Below, piece after piece: positions 11,721 through 24,800 of a stretch of DNA of 64,000 nucleotides. Every line of letters starts with the position of its first letter. Position 1 is the first letter of the stretch. This stretch comes from Branchiostoma floridae. Its lineage: Eukaryota; Chordata; Leptocardii; Amphioxiformes; Branchiostomatidae. Where the stretch lies: contig NC_049986.1 of assembly GCF_000003815.2 (NCBI RefSeq), positions 11,263,354-11,327,353 of the forward strand, read 5' to 3'. Below the pieces are notes generated by a model. That model was given only the letters and a program-made list of their open reading frames with translations. It was not told the DNA's origin and did not search any database. The position numbers were made by a program, and so were the translations under genes.

Positions 11721-14700
11721 CCAAAACTTTTTTGTGCACCCAATTTTTTAAGCTGGGTGCACCAGTGTACCTATCCCAAAAAATGAATTTCGAGCCTTGA
11801 TACTTATTACGTCCATAACAGAAACATGTTTGTAGCAATTGCAGGTGTGTCTTCTGTGAACGTGCCAGTGTATTAGACCATCCGGTTACTTATCGTCACC
11901 ATAACTTTAGACTTTGACCGCATGTTATCTCACAATCCATACCTGTTTAGGTCTTTAACATTAAGATTCACATTGACACAGACATATTAAGCAACTTTAA
12001 ATAAAACGATACAGTTAACACCATGAAAAAGAATCATTATAGGATATAAGCACAACGTCACACACCAAAGAAGACAAAACAAGCAACATATACCAGACCG
12101 ACGTCACAGACTATGTTACCTACGGTCACTTGTTATTATTGATAGTAGTCAATAAATGTCTTGAATGTTGAAGCTTATATATAGCTTCAAGCTGCTATAT
12201 ATAGCAATTAAGTATGGAGAGACACTGTTACAGTAGTAACTTTTCACCCTGCCACAGATCTAGAGTTAGCTCAACCTTTTCAATGGCAAATGTACATTTG
12301 TATATACTGACTCTGTGGTATAGTCAGATAACAGGCAGATTTACCAGTGGCATGAGATAGTATCAAAGCTGGCTAAGGAGTACAGGAGGCCAAAGGGAGT
12401 CATCAGCCTCCGGTAGCCAAACACACTCCTAGGTCGGCTTCACTCCTCTGGCAGCTTTTGATACAGTAACTATCTTATGCAACCATACGGTGTGCTTGGA
12501 GATTAAGATAACATATATGCTGAGTGTCTTCCCGTACCAGTGGCCATCCTGACTTTGATTAGACTAGTGATTGATGATGTCCGGGCAGTGCTAACAGCCA
12601 TGACCAAACACAACACTGTACATGACCCCCGCTGGTAGCAAATATAAACAGTGTACAGAGCAAACTAGAGGTCTTCCTTCCTCTCACACCCTCTGACTGG
12701 TACAGGCAAGGACCAGACAAACCTCTAATAATAGAATTTGCTTTGTTGCAGTTACCAAAAAGCTGCTAGGGGACCCCAAATCAGCACTTGCCCTTTATCC
12801 TAAGCGGTATCTATCATTCAAAAATGATGACTGCAGCACGTCTAGATCACGAGATATCAAAACAAGAAGTTCCACTGCAGTACCCTAGAAAGCTTAATGC
12901 TAGGAGGCTCTGTATGAATTTTTTTCCACCCATACCCCTACCGGTAGTATACAGCTTGAAGCCTTCTTGAGCTATGCTCTCCACACACAGATACACAGAC
13001 ATACACAAGAAATGGCAATTGTAAAACAAAACCTTCCTGACGAAGGTAATTACGTCTAGGTGGTTTATAGTCTATGAACTAGATTACAAATCACTAATCA
13101 CAGTTAAAGGTCAGAGATACGTTTATGTTAATATATCCTTCAAGCTCTTTGATCGTCAGTACTGATTTATTGACATGCCCTGGAAGTAATTGCCTGACTT
13201 TTATTTCATGGCTGAAAAGTATAAATCACTTAGGCAGATTAATGAGTTAACTGACCAAGCATTATATCTGCCACAGTTCTAAAATCCTATATGATATTGT
13301 GTAAGACACAGTTAAAAATCATACTAATATGTGATTTTTTTTCTTCTCTTTATCAGTAAAGTCATATAGATCTGAGAGAAGTTTTTTAAAAACTAGATAT
13401 ACAGGTAATTGTCAGTTGATCAGTTGATCAAGCTGGTACCATTTCTGGCCTACATTGTAAACCTGCCCTTGCGGAAGGTGGTGGCTTGATAATAACACAT
13501 GATGAATAACATCACGTGATTCATGTGTTACCTAATACATGGAGGTCATAGTACAACAGTTTACTGCACCTTATGTTTGTTTGTGTGTGTTATATTGTGG
13601 TAGATTACATATAATATTTCAGTAGAATACAAGATAAGGGCATAAATATTACAAAGTAAGCTAAAAGTTATTTCTAGTACATGTAATACAAGGTATGCAA
13701 ATACAGTAGAGGGACCAGCTTAAAACGATACCATGACTGTCGCAAGCTTTAGATATTTTTCCATGCCATTTCCTCTTTGGAGCACACAGCATGTTGTTGG
13801 TTTTTCATTGTTAGATCTGTCCTTGAGAAAATACATTTTAATCAATTTCATGTCGTTTTTTTGATGGATGGGGTGTAAGCAAGCAAATTTCGGTCCCCAT
13901 GCGTAGGGAGTTTAGTCCTGGAGTCAGTCCTGGACAGTATAATTATTAACCTGTTGATTTTGAATATCAGGATGAGGTGTACGCCTTCCAGACCTCACCA
14001 AACCCCAACCTCAGCCTCATAGATATATAAGCTCTATTCTAGGTGGAACATCTAATTCCCCATGGCTCCGAACTCAAGGGTTGTAGTGTGGCGTTTCACC
14101 ACTTCACATTCCTACAATTCCAGCGAGGTCTAGATGTTTTCCGGCACATTTGTTTGCGGAGGGGGGCACTGTGGACGTCATCGTGTTTCTCCTAAAGGCT
14201 CTAATGCCTCTGTGTTGACCAGTTTGGCGGGCTATACGACCATCATCACGTTATTAGTTCCCCATTAGTTGACGCAAGATGAAAAGGGAACAAAAACTCG
14301 GTGCATCTGTGTTGAAAGGAAATAAGAACCGTACCAGGCTGGCTTCAGTGTTGTAACTGCTGGACCTGCCAGGTATAGTTAAAAGCTCTATCAGTCTATG
14401 GCACTGTATGAGGTTTTTAATGTTTGTTTCCAGCAGAACATTTCATTTCCATGTCACACCCAGGGTATATGTACATTGTAGATATGCGTTGGAAAAATAC
14501 GATTTTAAGATGAATTCAAACATTGCTGTTTTTCTGTTTATTACTGAGCTTTTTTATGTATTACTGACTGTATATAATTTTACATGTATTAGATGTTTTT
14601 CAAATTACACGTAAAATTTATAGCAACGTGCAAATTTACATGTAGCCGAAAAAAAGTATTTTTGGTACAGAAGTCATATGCCGTGAGTTGTATAAGTCCA

Positions 14701-15289
14701 GACGACCCAAATCTGAACCTCTGGACCTAAATCTGGACCTGAACCTGAACATGAGGATATGTCTGCAGAACTTAACATGTGTATAGCTGAAGATAGTTTA
14801 AGCAACAACACACATTTCAGTGTTAAATGTCTAGTACCAATTTTCTGTAACTGTTAGGCCCAGAAGCCCTATGAATAGAGTGTGTTCAAGGTGTGGGGTT
14901 ACAAAGTACCCAAAAAGACTGCACTTGAGCACCTATCCAGTAATCCTTTGTTTGCGTTCCCACCTGATTGGGTGGTTTGGTATCAGCTGTCGATGTCCAA
15001 GAACACCCTGACCAGGTGTTGAAAAGGGTCATTGTTTAATATGGGCAGCCCCTTGGTTTCTTTTAGCTCTTGAACCTTTATCATACATTGGGTTCGCTCT
15101 TTCAACAACGGTATATGGACTATGAGATAAGTTGGTGGAGTTTGTTTAGAGCCTTACTAGTATAGTGTCACAAGGGACACATAGGTGAGCAAGTTTCTTC
15201 ACTGTTTCAGAGCAGGGTAGCAGGGTATGTTTTTACAAGGAGAGGTTGCAGGCCCCTCTCCTTTAACATGTTCACGCCACCGCCTCTGA

Positions 15290-15400
15290 TATCAGACACC
15301 CTACGAGATGCCCTATCCTGGATTGAACCGGGGTCTAATACCATATTGGAACCAGGAGCACAACTGTGAGACAGCTACCTCTTGAGCCATGGGGACATCC
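15290..15400 (-). mobile_element. tRNA-derived SINE fragment
   Basis: On the minus strand TGGCTCAAGAGGTAGC resembles an A box and GGTTCAATCC a B box, at roughly tRNA spacing allowing for a longer variable region. Boundaries are approximate. Confidence 0.5.
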
Positions 15401-15440
15401 CTAACATTGGTATATTGATTGTGAGTTAAAGTTACCAACT

Positions 15441-15530
15441 CTGTCCAGTCAACTCGGCCCAACACCCTGGTCAACTCAGCCAGGGTTAGGGTGTAGGATG
15501 TTGGGCCAATTTGACCATTTAGTGTTGGAC
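15441..15530. repeat. Foldback repeat related to 49230-49320
   Basis: GTCAACTCGGCCCAACACCC at the left faces TGTTGGGCCAATTTGAC at the right. A related copy with the same GGCCCAACACCCT words lies in an intron of the DGLUCY gene. Confidence 0.55.
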
Positions 15531-15689
15531 TGACTTGGTCTGATAGGCCACAATGGAACTATTTAAGGGCTGAAACGTCCCTGTGGCCAAAAGGCTACTG
15601 AAACATTTACACAAAAAATGGTAAAAGTTTTAATAAGAACACAGTATATACGAATGCAAGCTGAACCTTAATTTTTGCTAATTTTCAGA

Positions 15690-15825
15690 TCTCAGACAGA
15701 ACACCATGTAGCTCTGCAAAGAGAATCTTCTTCAACCTGAATCCACATCACCTAGGACAGAACCATGCTGAGATGGAAGCCTGAGACCACAAATATTCGT
15801 GTTGCATCACACTAAACGTGTAACC
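15690..15825 (+). promoter_or_regulatory. 5' UTR of the TBC1D2-like gene with two upstream ORFs
   Basis: An acceptor-like AATTTTCAG ends at 15689, so this is probably a spliced leader exon. It contains a start-stop element (ATG directly followed by TAG, 15706-15711) and a 16-residue uORF (15765-15815) out of frame with the main start at 15826. Both could lower translation of the main frame; that is inference. Confidence 0.45.
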
Positions 15826-18800
15826 ATGGCAGAGAACTTGATGTCCTTGTGTGGCTATCTCCAGTATCGGGCTGGCGGAACTCTGGGAAAGCTACGCGGA
15901 AGGAGGAAACACTGGTGAGAATTCACCTGTTGATTCATAATTGTTTGCAATTTTTAGAATATGATGTAAATCTTTTATCAGTGGATTCACATAGCGGAGT
16001 GGCTAGGCTTAAGTGACACAAGATCAAGAGGTCATGGGTTCGATTTACGGCATTCCTGGCTAGACTTTAGGTCCTTGGAAAAGGCACTTTACTGTACACG
16101 ACTTTCCTCACTCCATCCAGGTAAGAAATGGGTATTTGACTTTGGTTGGAGAGGTAAAAGGCGATGGAAGCAGATGGATATGCTCTGCCTCCAATACCGT
16201 GCCCCAGACACAGTGGATAACAACCCGCTGCCCCTTCAGCCTCAAAAAGGCTGTTGGAATGCCTCTACCTGCCAACTTTTACAGCATTTCTGCATGCACA
16301 GATTTTTACAATATTTTTACATGTAGAAAACAAGTTGCCAAAAAAAAATCAATGCCCAAATGTTATTTATCATCCGTGTAACCAAATGTTTTTGTCATTA
16401 TGACCCAGATTTGAGGCATTGATATTGATCTAACTTATTATTTTTTTAAAAGCCAGACAAATGCATCATGGTTTTGCTCACGTAAGCCAGACTACAGTTA
16501 CTGTATAGCTCTTTCATTTTCTGTCACAATTTTTTCATAAGACTATGCATAGGCGATTTGAGGCATTTGTTGATCTAACTCCTTTCGTTTTAAGCCAGAC
16601 AAATGCATCGTGGTTTTGTTCACGTAAGCCAGACTACAGTTACTGTATAGCTCTTTCATTTTCCGTCACACTTTTTTCGTAAGACTACGCTCAGGTGTGC
16701 ATAAATCAGAACACAGCAAGAGCCGCAGAAGAAATGTTGCGTATTCTAGAAATGAAGGAAGAAGACATCTTGAAAGCCAAGGTCACTCTTTTCCTTGGCA
16801 CATTGCTTCCTGTAACACTGGCTCCTTGAGTCATCTGGAGCTATTGATCTTGCCTGTGGCGTGCTGTTGCAGACTGATGGTAAACGTGACACGGCACACG
16901 TTGTCACCTCCCCGAGATCTCTTGAACTCTGTGAGAACTCTAACTTGTATTCATCAAGGTTAACGTTACAAGTTTGAATTTAAGATTAAGGTATTGGCCA
17001 AGGTAACAGCTGAAATAAATGTATGTACCAGATTTGACAATATTGACAACAAACACAGCATGTCCAGGACAAAAGGTACAAAAAATGAAGCAGTTCTGCT
17101 GCAGTACTAAGGTCACACGCCAGGGTGCCGAAGATTGACCTTGACCTTTGTCTTCCCAACACCTAACCACATAACAAAATAATATTATTACAATCCATCT
17201 AGAGGTTCTTATATATATTACATGTATGTAACAATGCGTTTTGATAAATGGTGGTGTACTTTAAAATGAATGGTTTGGAAAGTAGATTTAATTTTTTCCG
17301 ACCCGATTGTTTGACCTCATACTGTTACACTATGAAACTTGAAGAATCACATCTAATGTTTCATGTATCCCTTCTTGTATACATGCAGGTATGTGTTTGA
17401 TGAAAGCAAGTGTCAGCTGCTGTATTACAAGACAGAGTCTGTTGCCCTGACCCACCCTCCATCTGGGTCTATTGACATAACCCACGCTGCCATCTCCTTC
17501 AAGCTCGATAACAAGAATCAGTTTGTGCTCAAGTAAGTGTCATTTAAGGCTATTCACGGAATCTGCATGCTCTTTTCTGAAAGGCAAGTCTTTTTAGTTT
17601 CAATTAATCCGTAAGGAAAACTATCATATTGACGTAATTCGTAGCGAGGCAACCAAACTTTGCATACTGTAATTGCCTTCCTTAATTTTTGTGTAAGCAC
17701 TGTTGGACCCCCATGCAGACCCTCTTACTATGCTAGGTATCAATTTATTTTACAGTACATCACTGTACTGTACTGTACTATACTGTATTGTAGCTTTAGG
17801 CTACTTTCTTGGTTCTCAAAATTCTTTTTATGTAGAATTTCATCAAGAAACCAAAAAAGAAAACAGAGGGCTGAGAGTGTAAAACATGTACAACTTTGTC
17901 TATATCTGTTTTTTTTTTTCAAATTTGATATTCAAATGTGGGATTTATTTCTAAATCTGAGAACCAAGAAGGTAGCTTAGTGCCTGATTTATACATTTTC
18001 TTCTTTCAAATTATTAAAATGATGATAAGATATAACTGTAAATGCATTTAAGTTTGCAGGGATTTAATTTCGCAGTAGCGGGAATGGGAAAGCTAGTGGA
18101 GTGTTCGTGGTGATTTTAAGTTCGTGGTAGCACCATAGACTGCAGTCTCATACTATACTATAATTGAAAATTGTTCACAGGGGTTTTCAATTTCGCGGTG
18201 AAGTGGTCACCATGGAAACCGCAGACATAAAACCACCGCAAACATTTCTTCATTTACAGTAATGATTTATATCTTGTGCTTCGCAGCATTGGCGGAAAGG
18301 AGCATGTATTTACAGCAGAGAGCCATGAAAGCACCATGCGATGGGTCAATGGACTCCAGGTCAGTCACCCCACCGGCAGCTATGCTGTCAATATGTTCAG
18401 GCTCTATTTATTTCTCGCACTCTTAGACCATTAGCACATTTTTTTGCTGAGATACTAAATATACATTTTGCTCTGAAGCCAAATATACATACACGTGAAA
18501 AGTTAACATGCAAGTCCCTTACACTTGTATACATTTCAAAACATCACCCCGCAGCCAGTAATAAAGATGAAGATGAGATGACACTTTCAATGATGTTGTA
18601 CTAAGACTTTATGGACCCCTTTCCACTACGACTGTGACCTCGCTGTGACCTTAATCTGAAAGAGTGCTCAAGACATTTCGTGGATGAAATAAAACTTTTT
18701 AGGCTGTGTGTGTTCTGTTGTCTTATTAGTCATATTTCAACATTTTGCGTGGAATGTCAGTTATGAAATCAATTGTTATACAAATTTGATTAAGGTTGCA

Positions 18801-21800
18801 GCAAGGTTGCAGTGCATTTGCCATGTAGTGGAAAGGGGGGCCTTACGGTGTGAAAGTTTAGGTAGCCCTGTCTGTTTTTGTACTTACTAACAACTGGCAA
18901 AATGCCCTGACACACTGCCAGTCACACATACTTCAAGTACATTGTATTTTTCTAGGCCAAAGGGACTATTTTTACAGATAATACTTGGCCGTCCTGTTTT
19001 TGACATAACGGTAGTGTTTTTGATTTATGTTCCATAAGACAACCAACTAGCAACTCTTTTACTGAAGAATGTGTCTGTTTTCCTTGTTATTATTTGTTTT
19101 GTTTGTGTACATGTGTACGTAGCTCTTGAATGTGCTTGATCTGTGCAAGGAGGTTTCTTTAATCTCCTTCTTCTGTGGCTAACGCTACATGTTGGTGGCC
19201 GAAGATAGCTATTCATTAACACCTGAGTAGTGAGAGGAAATCTGTGTTAAGTGCCTTTCCCAATGCAAGGATTTAACAGCGGGATCAAACTTGGTACCTC
19301 CATTTTAGGGTCAAAAACCCTAACCGCAAGGCCTATTGAGGTGTCATAAATGTTCACAGAAATTCATCATTGTTGTAATTTTGTGTTGTCCACAGTCCAA
19401 GCGAGATGCGTACACTGGGAAGGTGAAGAAGAACACAGCACGTGAGGAGAGACAGAGGAAACGATCCAGGCAGCGATCCCTCACCATGGTCAATCACATT
19501 GTAAGGGAGCTCATATGTCATAAAAGTGTCAAAGTTGTACATAAACGTTGTTGTCCATGTCCATGTTCAATGTCTATTCATTACTAGATGTGGTCTCTTG
19601 GTGCTGGGTTTCACTTCAGCATGAAAAATTGATCAAAGCGCTTAACTGCTTTTTTCTTCTTTTTCTTCTTTTTTGTAATTGGCCACGCCAACTTATTTCC
19701 TTGCCTCTTGGACATTTTAAGGTGAAAATCTAGCGGGAGGGCACTGTGAGTAAGGGAGGGAGAAAGCTTGAACTTAGCTTGTATTTACTCCCAGTAAAGT
19801 GTACAGACTTCTCCCTCACAGTCTGCTTTCTTGTTTCCAGTTAAGCATTCTTTTCTTAAATTCAATGACCAACAAATTAAATTGCTGCAGCCTAAGACAC
19901 TTAAAAAGAATCATTGTGTATGGTAACCAGGTGTGAAAATTCTAGAACATGCTATACCTTCTACAGGGAAGTCCTTCTAAGACCGGTCTAGCTGCAGTGT
20001 CGCTGGAGAGACGTCTTAGCCAGAGTCTTAGCCAGAGTCTGGACCTTCTTCCTCGACAGACAGGTGACTGGAAACCCTCCCGTCCTCCACACAGGTGTGT
20101 GCACCTTTACCACTAAAAATTGTTTTTTTTTTCACCAATATGTGTTATTGAAGTGTTGATGATTTATCTTCAGATCCATGGTTTATCTTAAATTTGAATC
20201 TTTCTATGTTTGTGTCAGTTCTTGTTTTTTTATTTTTTTTATTCATTTATGTATTAATTAGTGTCTACTTCAAATCCAAATTTTATATTTTTTTAGAATG
20301 TGGTGTGTAAATTTCTTTTCTGTGCTGAAATGTCTCCCTGGAGAGATCCTTATATTAAGGAAAAAAAACACACTTAAAACTAGGCTAGTTTGCCAAGTTT
20401 GAAAATCTTCCCATATTCACCCATGGAAGAATTCAGAAAGTACAGAAGGGCTTGCCCTATCAGCACTTTCACTTGCCCTGTGCAGTCAGGCCAATGGATG
20501 TACAATGTATCTACGAATCATCTACAAATCATTGCAGTCTGTTATACACTAACTTTGGCAACCCTAATTCTCTTGCTCCAGGTCCCAGAGCCTGAGAGAA
20601 GACAAGGTGCGTATCCTACAGAAGAAGCTGGGAGAACCCTCCAGCCTCTCTCACCTGTTTGCTGACCTACAAATATGCGCAGGTGAGCCCAAGATTACTT
20701 TGGAATTCTTGACATCTTATACCTTTTATTTGCTGTTAACTGAAATCTTATTTACTTACTTTACTTATCCTATTCATCCCATGTGGGACATAAGGCTGTG
20801 ATATTAAAGTTTCCACTGGGGTCTGTTCTATGCTAGGGGCTGAGCAGCATTCCAAGGGATCCCAATTGCCACTAGGCTGAAATTGTAACAGTACCAAATC
20901 AAAATTCTACTATATTGGATTGTGGTTATACCCAGAATTTGCCTTTTCTTACAGATTTATTTATTATCACCATTACAACTATTCACTGGCTCTGCAGTCT
21001 TGTTATGATTTGCTACTACCACATTTCAGTACGCTTTTCAAAAGGTTGACAACTTATTTGTATTACTTTGACTGAAAAATCAAACTATCATAGTATGCTA
21101 TGTATATTTTTTGCAAAATGAAGAAATGAATAAGTCAAAACTAACTAGTTACTTAACATCTATCTCTAGTAAATTTACAGCAATATCACATGCTCTATCC
21201 GACATCTTCCCCTCTTCAGACAATGGACCATTCAGAAACTTCCGACTGCCCCAGGACACTCCAGTGACGCCACCCCTGGCAATCCAGAGGAATTTCACAT
21301 TCCCCATGGTAGCTGGGTCTCCTACGGAATCAGGTATGTCCTCTCCTGCCTCGTACCTACTGGAGGAGTCCAGTGATGACACCAAGTCTGAGAGTGAAGA
21401 GAGCACCAAGAGACACAGTACCGGATCCTGTAAGTCTTGCCTATCTGCCTAAGTGCCTATGCCAGGGACTGGCCCCTTGCTCCTTTCCATAAGATTACTC
21501 CATATTGTATCTTCAGCTGCCTTTAGACATAAACAAGTGTCTTTTAAGATTTGGTCTTACCAATACTTGGGAAGTCTTCCCTGGGTTTTTAAACTCCTAT
21601 AGTTGTAGAATTTATGGACCAAAGTACATGTATGTGGTAATCTACTTATTACGTGCCAAACCACCTTAGCCTTCTTATCCAGATATCCTGAGTACCCTAT
21701 TTGTATCTACCGAATCATGGTGACAGCAAGTACTGTAAATGCTGACATTTTTGCAGTGGTTTAATGTTCACTGTTTTAGTGGTAACTTCTTCATTGCAAA

Positions 21801-24800
21801 GCACCGCAAACATTTTCTCCCTACTGCGAAAATAGATACCTGCAAACTTTAAGGCATTTACAGCATGTTAACCTAGCCCTCTGTACATGTTAGAAAAGAC
21901 TATGGTTTCTTGACAGAAGGTTTTGTTTAGATACCCTTGTTGCAGACAGAAGTTTGAATAACTTAAGTTGTGAGAGTTGGTGTGGTAGACGTAACTACCT
22001 GTCCTTGGTGCTGAAATAGTTGAAACTGGAAAGTCAACATTTGAAAGGAATCAAATGTTTATCATATTGGCATTAACACAGTGATCTGCATACCAAACCT
22101 TGTATGAAATAACAGTCATTATCCTATCCCACAAATTACAGTGTAATCCATACTTAGATTTGATGTATTGCAATTTATTGGTGTCATCACTTTTATATAT
22201 GTCATTAGGAAACTGAATGAAAGATAGTAAATCTAATGTCCTACCTCATAATGGCAACATATGTTTCTGCTCCCAAAGGCAGAATGAGGTTTTTGTCCTG
22301 GAGGCATGCTGACCTGTTAAACTGACCTCTGACTTTAAATTCTTTAGACCACTTGTTGTGGTTTCTGTAAATCAATAGAAAATAAAAGCTAGAGGACAGC
22401 TGGCCACTTATTGATCCTTACTATAAACGATGATGCTAGTGAGGTTAATGTTACTTTAAAGCCACTTTTGCTCAAATTGCCTTGTAAGCCTTTTTTTCCC
22501 TTTGTCTCAAATCTAGTAATGTTTACCAATTATTTACGAGTTATTGGACTCTGCTTAAAACCAGTGTCATATTTTGTTTTTAGTATCATTCTGGAGATTT
22601 AATGTGTTTCTTTTTTCTGTGACATCTCCATGTGTGTTATAGATGTTTATGTGTTACTAGATCAAACAGATTCTCAGCCGTCCACTCCCATCAAGACAAG
22701 GGTGCTGAGGAGGCTCAACTCAGATGCAGAGCTGAAAATAAATGACCTCCTTCGCAGTGACGAATATCAGTAAGTGTTCTCAAACATTTTTCTATTCTTT
22801 CCCCATTATTATCATTGAATCAAGTCTTTTTGGTCAGGAATTATTGATTTAAAATCCTTATGTTGGTCACAAATGTCTTACTTACGTCCAGCATAAATCC
22901 CTTCAAAATCTGTGGTTGACTTTTTAAGTCTGATATTGGTATATTACACAGTCCATTCACGCTTTGTTGTGATAACATTGTGCCCTTGATTTTAATCTAT
23001 AGTCTTTGTTTTTTTGCTATGGTGTTACGTTTGCATTTATTGTGATGATTGCAAACATAGATCCACTGCTGCATGTGTATCCCCATTTCAACTGTGAACT
23101 TACAACCTCAGCAAACACTCCATTTTTTCCCTATTGGCTGCCTGGTGAGGTCATGACAGCCCCCAGAGTTATAATTAGGTCCTTCTGGCTAGGGCTAGGC
23201 TTGAGGCCAGCCCACCCTAGCCTGGGACCTCAACTCCCCCCTACTTTGCCCCTGTTGGTATTTTTGGGGGTTTCATTATTTAGATGTAGATATTGTAGAA
23301 TTTAATCCCCACAAACTCAAGTTGTTTTTCAAATATTTGGAATGAAACCTTTTTTGTTTTGTGATGTCTTTGCTCTCAGACCCAGCCATCTGAGGTCCTA
23401 CTCGGATTGCTCTACAGACGAGAAGGACATTGGGGCAGTTGACATCAACCAGAGACTACAGCAGCTACAGAAGGAGCTCATGTAAGAAGGGACTTCTGGC
23501 ATGTTTTATCAAAACTAAAATCACAAAATCTAACTCATCAATAAAACTAATAGGACTTAATTATCCATTAGCCACTGCCTCCAAAGACGAAGTCATCCCC
23601 CAAGTGCATGCATAGAAATGGCAGATAGATCTATAGACTAAACGACTAGACTTTTTTTTCCCTTTTTATGTTGTGCGTCTATGTGTTCCCTGGCAATTAC
23701 CCTTTGTGTATGAGTTTGCAAAGCAAGATTGTAGTGGCAAGTTCTTTAATAATCTAGCAAGACCTCACTTCATTTGATGCTTTTATTGATTTAATGTAGT
23801 AGCCTATATGAGCAACTAAATTTTCTTGTTTTGTCTTCATAAACTGATAAATTCTTAGGTCGACGAAAAAAGAGCTAGCGCGTGTCCTAAACCGTGAGAA
23901 CAGCTACAAGGAGATCCTGAACTGTCGAGACGAGCGCATCATGGAACTGGAGGATCAGCTGGAGCTCCTACAGAGGAAAAAACTCACGGAAGATGACAGG
24001 TGATTATGGGACATGGATCACGATACACTATACTTAACTAAACAGGGCTATCTTTAGAATCCTTCCCTCTGTCTGCGGATAGAAATTTGCTTGTAAAATT
24101 TCACCCCTTCCGTGCAAAAAATGAGAGCTTAAAGACTCCTTCAGAGGAAAAAACTGATGGAAGATGACAGGTGATTATGAGACATGAATTGCGATACCCT
24201 ATATTTAACCAAACAGGGCTGTCTCTAGAATCCTTTCCTCTGTCTGCGGATAGAAATTTGCTTGTGGGGATAGACAAAAATTTCACCCCTTGCTTGCAAA
24301 AAATGTGAACTCGAAGACTTAGAATTGATGCAGTTACTCAAGTAAATGGATATGATTTTTGAAATGATTTTTGGAAACTGGATTCATTAAAATATATCTC
24401 ATAAGCTTAAAATGTATTAAACAAAGAAATCAACAAGATGAGCCCACAAACAATGAGTGGGACGGGTTAGAATTTAAAGCTGGAGGCAGCCCCGATACGA
24501 CAACAAAAAACACACAGCAATATTTTGCCCAAGAAATTTTTATTATCAACGTTCATGTATGTACTTGAGTCATTGATAAGACCAAACTCTATCTTGACTT
24601 TAACCATGGTCCTGCTGAGAATTTTTTTGCCAAACTAACTTGCCAAACTGCCAAAATTAAGTTGGTTTATTAATCAGTAAAACTTGACCTATTGTGTGCT
24701 GCTGCTGCAGATTTACTTTCCCAATCAATGCGGTTTGCTTCAGTATGCTGCAGTTATTTAAGTGAGAAATGCCCCAAACCCGTAAAGATACGGTAAACAT

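Larger units (their letters stand above)
11721..15689. other. Gene-free region upstream of the TBC1D2-like gene
   Basis: It starts with a hairpin (GTGCACCCA...TGGGTGCAC) next to the N. Then comes the inverted copy of an NMRAL1-like intron segment (11804-11952), an imperfect palindrome around 12353-12480, and AT-rich sequence. A minus-strand tRNA-derived SINE (15290-15400) and a foldback repeat (15441-15530) lie near the right end. The TBC1D2 promoter presumably lies here; I see no clear core element. Confidence 0.45.

Noticed and set aside
17660..17980. Open frame of about 106 codons on the plus strand
   Set aside because: It lies in a TBC1D2 intron, is low complexity (TACTG repeats, T-runs) and shows no domain.
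24101..24286. Minus-strand frame in a TBC1D2 intron
   Set aside because: It overlaps a tandem intron duplication and shows no conserved motif.
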